Program-made: the position numbers and the translations under genes
Origin: MGOM01 sp035455265
GTDB taxonomy: Bacteria; Chloroflexota; Anaerolineae; Anaerolineales; E44-bin32
Direction: 5' to 3'
DNA length: 5,303 nt
Assembly: GCA_035455265.1 (NCBI GenBank)
Contig: DATIFK010000089.1
Coordinates: 1 to 5,303 of the forward strand
Shown here: one piece after another, positions 1-4,538 of the stretch
Layout: each line of letters begins with the position of its first letter
Position numbering within the stretch: position 1 is the first letter of the stretch
The notes under the pieces: model-generated
Database searches by the model: none
Told to the model about the DNA's origin: nothing
The model's input: the letters and a program-made list of their open reading frames with translations, nothing else

Positions 1-22
1 CGAGAACGACTCGGCTACTCAT
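1..22 (-). CDS. Possible start of the next operon gene, N-terminal seven codons only
   Basis: An ATG on the minus strand at 22-20 opens a frame reading MSSRVVL before the window ends. It overlaps the last 8 bases of the GAF receptor gene, whose TAG stop is at 17-15, in the motif ATGAGTAG. A GGAAGG that could act as a ribosome binding site lies about 11 bases upstream, inside the receptor gene. The hydrophobic start resembles the first beta strand of a receiver domain or of many other proteins, so no function can be given. It fits the coupled layout of the genes before it. A chance ATG is quite possible, since only seven codons are visible. Confidence 0.35.
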
Positions 23-1898
23 GTCCATCGCCGCCTTCCGGGGCCGCACCGGGTTCCGGCGTCAGGGAGATGACGATCTCCGGCTGACCCAGCACCCGGT
101 GCAAGGTGTGGGCGGCGGTTTCCAGGACGCGTTCGACGTCCATCAAGCCTGAGAACTGGCGAGTGACGTCGCTGATGAGCCGGGCGCGATCCGCCGCCAC
201 CGACGACTCCTGCGCCAGTCGAGCGTTCTGAATGGCGGCGCTCAGCTGGTCGGCCAGCGTCTGCAGCAACTCGAGCATCTCCGGGGTGAACGCGCCGGGC
301 TCGGCACTCTGGACGTCGAGGGCGCCGAGCACGCGGCCGGCGACCTGGAGCGGCACGGCGGCTTCGGCCCGCGTTTCTGGAAGCAGCTCGTTGGCCAGGT
401 GGATCGGGTCACGCCCGACGTCGGAGGCGATGCGCGGCTGATTGTTGGCCGTCACCCAGCCGATGATCGATTGCGATCCGACCGCCAGGTTGTGGCCGCG
501 CGCTTTCAGCACGGCCCCGACCTGTCCGGTCGACTCGCGCAACAGGGCGTTGCGCCCCTCGTCGTCCAGCAGAAAGATCGAGACGTGGTAGAAGCCGAAC
601 CGCTCGCGGATCAGATCGACGGCGCGGCGCAGCAGATCGTCGAGATGCGGCGTCGACGTCACGGCGCGGGCGACCTCGGCGGCGGTCCGGATCTGCCGGG
701 TGCGCTCCTCGACGCGAGCCTCGAGCGAACGGTACAGGCCGCTCAGCTCCTCCGCCATGTGGTTGAGTGCGCCGGCCAAGGTGCCGAGTTCGTCGTCACG
801 GTCCTCGGGAACGCGGTGCGACCACTCGCCGCGCGAAATGCGTTCCGAGAACGCCGTCAGCGTGCCGAGGGGTCGGAGCATGCGGCCGCTGGCGAAGGAC
901 ACGATGATGATCGAAATCAGAACCGAGGCAAGCACCAGCACGATCATCGACGGTGCAAAGCTGTTGAGTCCGGTGAACACCGCCGCCTGGGGCAGCACGA
1001 GGACGACGCCGAGGTCCCAATCGGAAAGCCACTGGTACACGCCCAGCGAGTTCTCCCCGTCGGGGGAGGCGGCGCTGAACGAACCCGTCGCGGACGTCTT
1101 CGCCAGATCGAAAACGGTCGGCAGGCCTGGGGCCGTCAGCGGAGCCGCCGAGTTGCGCTCGACGTGGATGAAGGTCCCGGGCGGGACCGCCAGGTAGGCT
1201 TCGCCGACGCCCATGCCGTACGGGCTGCGTTGCTCCCACGGAGTCTGCAGCAGTTGGAGCAGCTCGGCGGCGCGGCGCTCGCGGTTGACCGTCACCAGAA
1301 TGACATTCGGCTCGACCGGCGAGAGCAGGGGAGTCGAGGTGACGAAGGCCAGGTTGCCGGGCGCCAGCAGCGCATCGTCGAAGATGCGCCGCGTCCCGAT
1401 GGCCGTGGGCGGGATCTCCCCCGATCCCACGGAGGGCAGCGTCTGGCCCTCCAGCCGCGGGTCCGACGACGCCAGGACGACCCCGTCGGGGATGTGGACG
1501 ATGAGGGCATCGCTGAAGAGGATCTGGCCGCCCTCGGTCAGCAGGCCGCGCAGGGCCTGGCGGACCAGGTCGCGGTTGTCCTGATAGACGGTCGAGCCGG
1601 CGCGCGCCTGCATCATGGTCGTCAGGGGCGTGCGCAGCGCCGCCCGGGTGGAGGCGAGCTGGAGGAAGTTGGTGCGCGCCACGGCGAAATCGCGCAGGCT
1701 TTGCGCCTGAAGCTGGACGTCGATGGTCAATTGCGCCACGGCCTGCTGCTCGAGGATGGCGCGAGCGCGCAGGTAGGCCGCGCCGCCCAGCAGCAGGAGG
1801 GGCAGGGCGATCAGCGGCAAGAGCACCAGCGCCAAGCGCGTGCCCAGGCGGCTGCTCGGTCGCTGCGAACTGAAGTCGTGGCTGGGGTTCATGGTCAC
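15..1898 (-). CDS. Membrane receptor: dCache-like sensor, HAMP and GAF domains, no kinase domain
   Basis: This 627-residue inner-membrane signalling receptor has a short cytoplasmic N-terminus and a first membrane helix at about 20-42. An extracytoplasmic region of about 270 residues follows, where residues 133-151 (IVHIPDGVVLASSDPRLEG) look like a double-Cache ligand-binding fold. A second helix lies at about 316-337. A HAMP linker follows at about 338-390, with the conserved proline (RPL, 342-344) and DELG (369-372), then a charged coiled coil to about 405. A GAF domain spans about 418-560. Residues 570-612 resemble the start of another GAF unit and then stop. There is no HisKA, HATPase, GGDEF or methyl-accepting domain, so the output must pass to a partner. 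The start is GTG at 1898-1896, overlapping the upstream TGA as GTGA; an ATG two codons in (1892-1890) is an alternative. The ligand is unknown. The domain calls are confident, the exact Cache subtype is not. Confidence 0.88.
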   Translation of the reverse strand: MTMNPSHDFSSQRPSSRLGTRLALVLLPLIALPLLLLGGAAYLRARAILEQQAVAQLTIDVQLQAQSLRDFAVARTNFLQLASTRAALRTPLTTMMQARAGSTVYQDNRDLVRQALRGLLTEGGQILFSDALIVHIPDGVVLASSDPRLEGQTLPSVGSGEIPPTAIGTRRIFDDALLAPGNLAFVTSTPLLSPVEPNVILVTVNRERRAAELLQLLQTPWEQRSPYGMGVGEAYLAVPPGTFIHVERNSAAPLTAPGLPTVFDLAKTSATGSFSAASPDGENSLGVYQWLSDWDLGVVLVLPQAAVFTGLNSFAPSMIVLVLASVLISIIIVSFASGRMLRPLGTLTAFSERISRGEWSHRVPEDRDDELGTLAGALNHMAEELSGLYRSLEARVEERTRQIRTAAEVARAVTSTPHLDDLLRRAVDLIRERFGFYHVSIFLLDDEGRNALLRESTGQVGAVLKARGHNLAVGSQSIIGWVTANNQPRIASDVGRDPIHLANELLPETRAEAAVPLQVAGRVLGALDVQSAEPGAFTPEMLELLQTLADQLSAAIQNARLAQESSVAADRARLISDVTRQFSGLMDVERVLETAAHTLHRVLGQPEIVISLTPEPGAAPEGGDGHE

Positions 1899-2302
1899 CC
1901 CACTTCCCAGACCGGCTCGCCGGCGAGAAGGCGCGCCACCTGCTCGGGGAAGCGATCCGGATCGAGCGGCTTACCCAGGAACCCGTCGAAGCCCGCCGCC
2001 TTCGCGCGATGAAGCTGTTCCTCGTTGGCGTAAGCCGTGACGGCCACCACCGGGATCGAGCGCAGGGTGGGGGAGCTGCGCAGCTTGCGCAGGGCTTCGT
2101 AGCCGTCCTCATATGGAAGGCGGATGTCCATCAGGATCAGGTCGACTCGCGGCAGGGTATCGGCGTACTCGACCACTTCGTAGCCGGAGGTCTTCCATTC
2201 ACAATGAGCGCCGAGCAGGCCCAACAGTCGGGCCATCAACAGGAAGTTGGAGACGTTGTCTTCCACGATGAGGACGGTGGCTTCCTGGACGCGCGGATTC
2301 AC
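1895..2302 (-). CDS. Stand-alone response regulator receiver protein (second of a tandem pair)
   Basis: This 135-residue protein is a single receiver (CheY-like REC) domain with no DNA-binding or enzymatic output. The phosphorylation site is complete: acidic pair E14-D15 (VEDN), phosphoacceptor D59 (LMDIRLP), switch threonine T89 and lysine K111 (GKPLD), with aromatic F108 three residues before the lysine. It should accept phosphate from a histidine kinase and signal by protein contact, as DivK- or CheY-type proteins do. It starts with GTG at 2302-2300, overlapping the preceding TGA as GTGA, with a good GGAGG ribosome binding site 7 bases upstream. It overlaps the receptor gene downstream in the same way. 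Its C-terminal segment (KPLD, then PEQVARLL) closely matches the neighbouring receiver, suggesting an old tandem duplication. The partner kinase is not in the window. Confidence 0.93.
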   Translation of the reverse strand: MNPRVQEATVLIVEDNVSNFLLMARLLGLLGAHCEWKTSGYEVVEYADTLPRVDLILMDIRLPYEDGYEALRKLRSSPTLRSIPVVAVTAYANEEQLHRAKAAGFDGFLGKPLDPDRFPEQVARLLAGEPVWEVG

Positions 2303-2694
2303 AGACGAACCTCCACGGCGCGCCCCCGAGTCGGTTGCAGGAAGCGTGCTACCTGCCCCGGAAGAGCGTCAATGTCGATGGGTTTCTGGATGTAACCGTC
2401 GCAGCCGGCCGCCAGGCTGCGCTCCCGGTCGCCGTGCATCACATTGGCGGTGATGGCGATGACGGGGACGCCGGCCAATCCGGGGTAGGCCTTGAGGCGG
2501 GAGGCCAGGGTCAAACCGTCGATGTGCGGCATGTTGATGTCCACCAGGATGATGTCCGGGCGCTGGACCAGGGCCATCTGCAGGCCTTCAAAGGCGTTGG
2601 CGGCTTCCAGCACGGCATAGCCCTCGGCCTGGAGGATCCGCCGCACAAGGACGCGGTTATCCTGATTGTCCTCGACGCACAGGACAGTGGGCAC
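2299..2694 (-). CDS. Stand-alone response regulator receiver protein (first gene of the operon)
   Basis: This 131-residue protein is a lone receiver domain. Its active site is intact: E8-D9 (VEDN), phosphoacceptor D52 (LVDINMP), T82, K104 (QKPID) and aromatic Y101. With no output domain it probably works as a phosphorylation-dependent adaptor or phosphate shuttle, of the DivK/CheY type. The GTG start at 2694-2692 is chosen because a strong GGGAGGGG ribosome binding site sits 6 bases upstream and because the conserved first strand (TVLCVEDN) follows at once. An extended -10 promoter lies about 40 bases upstream of the start, making this the lead gene of the operon. Its stop overlaps the next start as GTGA. 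It resembles the second receiver most in the C-terminal helix (PGQVARFL against PEQVARLL). Confidence 0.93.
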   Translation of the reverse strand: MPTVLCVEDNQDNRVLVRRILQAEGYAVLEAANAFEGLQMALVQRPDIILVDINMPHIDGLTLASRLKAYPGLAGVPVIAITANVMHGDRERSLAAGCDGYIQKPIDIDALPGQVARFLQPTRGRAVEVRL

Positions 2695-2736
2695 CGATGA
2701 CCCCTCCCGGCTCAGGGCCGCTCAAAGTGCTCCCAA

Positions 2737-2745
2737 ATTATACCA
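2737..2745 (-). promoter_or_regulatory. Extended -10 promoter for the receiver/receptor operon
   Basis: On the minus strand this reads TGGTATAAT, a perfect -10 hexamer (2742-2737) with the TGn extension. No good -35 exists at normal spacing; the hexamer 17 bases upstream is AAGTTG (2765-2760). That fits an extended -10 promoter, which depends little on a -35 box. Transcription would start near 2730, giving a leader of about 35 bases before the GTG at 2694. The surrounding sequence is clearly more AT-rich than the rest of the window, and the orientation and position suit the operon. Confidence 0.7.
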
Positions 2746-2753
2746 ATCGGTAT
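2740..2753. promoter_or_regulatory. Small palindrome over the -10 element, possible operator
   Basis: ATACC and GGTAT form perfect 5-bp inverted arms around a 4-bp centre (AATC on the plus strand). One arm overlaps half of the TATAAT and all of the TGn extension, so a protein bound here would block RNA polymerase. Several TetR-type repressors bind palindromes of about this length, but nothing ties this site to a particular regulator and none is encoded in the window. Arms this short can arise by chance. Confidence 0.3.
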
Positions 2754-2987
2754 CTTCCACAACTTTACAGTTACCTTTCAGGGAAAGCCGGTGGGGAATG
2801 GGAGGAACGCCGAATCGGGAGGGTCGGAGTGCCTCGCGGCCTCGAAATCGCGCCGTCACAATCTGTGCGTTCCTTCACAATACGCGCCAAGGCCTCGGTG
2901 GCGGATTGACGGCGCTCGCTCCGATGGCATCGGTGCGTGCGTTTCTCCAGGTCAAGGATTTCTCGGGGCGTATGTCGCGGAGACGAG

Positions 2988-3014
2988 ACGCTCCTGGCGA
3001 GAGGCCAGGAGCGT
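2988..3014 (-). terminator. Hairpin after tRNA-Gly, probable terminator
   Basis: ACGCTCCTGGC (2988-2998) and GCCAGGAGCGT (3004-3014) form an uninterrupted 11-bp stem with a 5-base loop, mostly G-C pairs. It begins about 10 bases after the mature tRNA 3' end. On the tRNA strand it is followed by the pyrimidine-rich CTCGTCTCC and not by a true T-run, so it is not a textbook intrinsic terminator. Its position makes ending or 3'-trimming the tRNA transcript the most likely role. It would also insulate the signalling operon from tRNA transcription. Confidence 0.55.
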
Positions 3015-3023
3015 TTGGTCAGG

Positions 3024-3095
3024 AGCGGGTGATGGGATTCGAACCCACGGATGGTACCTTGGGAAGGTACTGCCTTACCACTTGGCGACACCCGC
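3024..3095 (-). tRNA. trnG(ccc): tRNA-Gly (anticodon CCC)
   Basis: The 72-base cloverleaf decodes GGG glycine codons. The acceptor stem GCGGGTG/CACCCGC pairs at all seven positions. The D arm has a 3-bp stem (GCC/GGC) and a loop with the expected GG. The anticodon stem is GTACC/GGTAC around the loop TTCCCAA, with CCC at 3063-3061. The variable loop has five bases. The T arm is GTGGG, TTCGAAT, CCCAT. The discriminator is T (U73), the usual base for bacterial glycine tRNA and a glycyl-tRNA synthetase determinant. The next bases are CCT, so CCA is not encoded and must be added by nucleotidyltransferase. A consensus promoter lies just upstream and a hairpin just downstream, so it appears to be a single-gene transcript. 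Confidence 0.97.
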
Positions 3096-3108
3096 GCGCT
3101 GCCCGCGG

Positions 3109-3137
3109 ATTATAGGAGGCGCAGGAGGGAGTGTCAA
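3109..3137 (-). promoter_or_regulatory. Full-consensus sigma70 promoter for tRNA-Gly
   Basis: The minus strand has TTGACA (3137-3132), a 17-base spacer, then TATAAT (3114-3109): both hexamers and the spacing match the housekeeping sigma consensus exactly. Transcription should start near 3102, a few bases before the mature tRNA end at 3095. The stretch between the -10 and the predicted start is all G and C (CCGCGGGC). GC-rich discriminators of this kind are typical of stable-RNA promoters under stringent (ppGpp) control, so growth-rate regulation is a reasonable inference. Confidence 0.88.
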
Positions 3138-3145
3138 GGATCGCT

Positions 3146-3213
3146 GTCAGTGGCGACGGGTCAGTTGTCGGAAATGGGTCGTCAGTCCTCAGTCGTCAGT
3201 CATCGTTGTCAGT
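3146..3213. repeat. Degenerate GTCAGT short-repeat tract, partly 7-bp periodic
   Basis: GTCAGT occurs five times (starting at 3146, 3160, 3181, 3195 and 3208), with a CTCAGT variant at 3188. Between 3180 and 3200 three exact heptamer steps run CGTCAGT, CCTCAGT, CGTCAGT. The spacing from 3146 to 3160 to 3181 to 3195 is 14, 21 and 14 bases, all multiples of seven, and only the last copy is out of phase. The tract begins 9 bases upstream of the tRNA promoter's -35 box. It has no coding sense and no known function. Confidence 0.75.
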
Positions 3214-3254
3214 AGACAGCAACAATCTCGATCTGGCCCCGCGCCTGAGGAGTT

Positions 3255-3288
3255 GAAGCTGGAACCTGCGGCGGGAAACTGGTAACTG
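3255..3288. repeat. Degenerate heptamer tract A (GAANCTG type)
   Basis: Five consecutive blocks read GAAGCTG, GAACCTG, CGGCGG (a 6-base degenerate block), GAAACTG and GTAACTG. They share the pattern of tract B on the other side of the palindromic element, so both probably come from one array. No protein or RNA function is evident. Confidence 0.65.
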
Positions 3289-3289
3289 G

Positions 3290-3338
3290 CCCTTCGACTT
3301 CGGCGCCGACCCTGCGGGTTCGGCGCCTTCGCTCAGGG
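3290..3338. repeat. Palindromic REP-like element between heptamer tracts
   Basis: The 49-base element starts CCCTTCGACTTCG and ends CTTCGCTCAGGG. Four outer base pairs (CCCT/AGGG) and a mismatched internal loop lead to a strong inner stem: GGCGCCGACCC (3302-3312) pairs with GGGTTCGGCGCC (3316-3327) across a 3-base TGC loop with one bulged T. From memory, similar CCCTTCGAC...CTCAGGG palindromes recur between genes in many environmental genomes, but I cannot check this here. It lies 56 bases after the cinA stop and could double as a transcript-ending or stabilising hairpin for cinA. No transposase is present. Confidence 0.6.
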
Positions 3339-3344
3339 TGTGCA

Positions 3345-3393
3345 GAGGCTGGGAGCTGGACGCTGGAAGCTGGAAGCTGGGAGCTGGGAGCTG
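3345..3393. repeat. Heptamer tract B, seven tandem units abutting the cinA stop
   Basis: Seven uninterrupted 7-bp units read GAGGCTG, GGAGCTG, GACGCTG, GAAGCTG, GAAGCTG, GGAGCTG, GGAGCTG. All fit GNNGCTG, and the last base directly touches the cinA stop codon. The final unit can pair with the end of cinA (GAGCTGC at 3388-3394 with GCAGCTT at 3399-3405, loop TAAA), so a hairpin straddles the stop codon. Tandem units of this length can expand or contract by slippage. Confidence 0.8.
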
Positions 3394-4536
3394 CTAAAGC
3401 AGCTTCCTCCTCAACCGATCCAACGCGAGATGGACCGCCCACGCCTGCGCGTTGGCCGGCGGCCCGCCATAGGTACGCACCGTCTCGTCGTTGCCATCGG
3501 GCAGCTGCAACACGGTCCGCGTCCGGTTGACCGGTCCTTCTCGTTGGGATGTCACGGCGAGACCGACCTCCGCCTCACGGTCCGCGCGGAGGCCGGCCAG
3601 CGACCTCTCGAGGTCGGCCTCCCCGCCCTCGGGAATCACCAGCCCCTCCACGAAGGGCATCCCAAGCCGCGCCAACCTGGAGGTCAGCGCGCCGGCCGTG
3701 CCTTGCTCGACGACCACAAGTTTCCACTGCCGGCGAGCCAGCAGGTCGAGCGTCACTTGCTCGAGGGTGTCGTCATCGACACCGAAGACGGCTTCGCCCA
3801 ACCGCTCGCGCACCAGGCCTTCGACGGGTGCGATGGCGGCAGCCGCGAGCTCCTGGCCGGCGGCTTTGGCCGTGATGCGCACATCGACCCGGCCCGGATG
3901 GGCGGCGATGCCGACGGTTGGGTTGTCCATCGTCTCCAGATCGCCGATGCGTTCATCCAGCCACGACTCCCCGACACCGGCGGTGTGGAGCACCCGCGTG
4001 ACAATGACCGCCTCCAGCCCAAGCCGACGGCGCAGGTAGGGAAGGACGTCCGTCTCCAACAAGACTTCGATCTCCTCCGGAACGCCCGGCAGAGCGATGA
4101 CCACCGAGCGCTCGGTCTCCACGCGGAAGGCCGGCGCCGTCCCGACCGGGTTTTCGATGGCGACGGCTCCCTGAGGGATGAAGGCCTGGCGGCGGTTGTT
4201 GTCCGTGGCCTGGCGTCGGAAGCGGGCGAATCGCTCTTGGATCTGCTCCCACAGTTCCGGCCGGAACTCCGTCGGCACGCCCAACGCCAGCGCGATGGCC
4301 TCGCGCGTCGGATCATCGACCGTCGGGCCGAGACCGCCCGTCGTGACGACGGCTTCCGCCCGCGCCATACTCTCGCGCACTGCCTGAGCGATGCGTTCCA
4401 CGTTGTCGCCGACGGTGGTCGTGCGGAACAGATCGAGGCCGATGCTGCGGAAGGCACGCGCCAACATCCGGGTGTTGGTGTCGACGATCTCACCCAACAG
4501 CAGCTCGGTTCCGATGGTGATGATCTCGGCGCCCAT
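3394..4536 (-). CDS. cinA: CinA-family protein with a degenerate C-terminal amidase domain
   Basis: This is a 380-residue cytoplasmic protein. Residues 1 to about 170 form the MoaB/Mog-like CinA domain (COG1058) with its hallmarks: GTELLLGEIVDTN (9-21), TTGGLGPTVDD (65-75), NPVGTAPAF (129-137) and LPGVPEE (149-155). In studied CinA proteins this domain hydrolyses ADP-ribose. A middle region follows to about 255. The C-terminal part (about 257-380) aligns with the nicotinamide-nucleotide amidase (PncC) domain, which recycles NMN to NaMN in NAD metabolism. Here the usual ESCTGG motif reads EQGTAG (277-282), losing the serine taken to be catalytic. The HGAVSEE and TGIAGP segments are absent or unrecognisable, leaving the protein some 30-50 residues shorter than typical CinA. 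Amidase activity is therefore unlikely, while the N-terminal domain looks functional. The ATG at 4536-4534 is fixed by the conserved MGAEIITIGTE start. No clear ribosome binding site exists, and the start lies two bases after the upstream stop, implying translational coupling. Confidence 0.92.
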   Translation of the reverse strand: MGAEIITIGTELLLGEIVDTNTRMLARAFRSIGLDLFRTTTVGDNVERIAQAVRESMARAEAVVTTGGLGPTVDDPTREAIALALGVPTEFRPELWEQIQERFARFRRQATDNNRRQAFIPQGAVAIENPVGTAPAFRVETERSVVIALPGVPEEIEVLLETDVLPYLRRRLGLEAVIVTRVLHTAGVGESWLDERIGDLETMDNPTVGIAAHPGRVDVRITAKAAGQELAAAAIAPVEGLVRERLGEAVFGVDDDTLEQVTLDLLARRQWKLVVVEQGTAGALTSRLARLGMPFVEGLVIPEGGEADLERSLAGLRADREAEVGLAVTSQREGPVNRTRTVLQLPDGNDETVRTYGGPPANAQAWAVHLALDRLRRKLL

Positions 4537-4538
4537 GG

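Larger units (their letters stand above)
2695..3023. other. Intergenic spacer between tRNA-Gly and the signalling operon
   Basis: This stretch of 329 bases has no convincing gene. The reading frames crossing it have no recognisable product and mostly run into the tRNA or neighbouring genes. It holds the tRNA-proximal hairpin (2988-3014), the extended -10 promoter with its palindrome (2737-2753), a small CTTTC/GAAAG inverted repeat (2775-2787) just upstream of that promoter, and two TCACAAT heptamers in direct orientation 19 bases apart (2856-2862 and 2875-2881). No function can be assigned to the last two. No small RNA is evident. Confidence 0.6.

Noticed and set aside
399..2012. Long plus-strand open frame (537 codons) opposite the receptor gene and the end of the second receiver gene
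   Set aside because: It is antisense to genes with clear domains, is rich in Arg, Gln, Gly and Ala, and has no recognisable motif. Open antisense frames are expected in GC-rich coding sequence.
796..2112. Minus-strand frame of 438 codons overlapping the receptor and second receiver genes
   Set aside because: It is a frame shadow with Pro/Arg/Ala-rich translation. The overlapping frames carry complete REC, HAMP and Cache-like features.
2856..2881. Paired TCACAAT heptamers as a CRP-type site
   Set aside because: The copies are direct, not inverted, and 19 bases apart. No regulator or promoter is placed to use them.
2921..2933. CCGATG/CATCGG palindrome between the tRNA and the signalling operon
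   Set aside because: It has 6-bp arms with a 1-base centre, no promoter or T-run beside it, and such palindromes are common by chance in GC-rich DNA.
2771..3091. Minus-strand frame running through the tRNA, with GFESHHPL in its translation
   Set aside because: This peptide is the usual spurious translation of a tRNA T arm. The cloverleaf explains the sequence fully.
3024..3095. tRNA-Gly as an attachment site for an integrated element
   Set aside because: No integrase gene is visible and the tRNA 3' end is not repeated nearby. The flanking genes look chromosomal.
3180..3213. Possible CRISPR-like repeats (GTCAGT copies)
   Set aside because: The units are 6-7 bases with no spacers of 25-40 bases and no cas genes. 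This is a short tandem repeat tract.
2791..3285. Plus-strand frame with GAGDGIRTHGWYLGK
   Set aside because: It is another false protein made by reading across the tRNA gene on the opposite strand.
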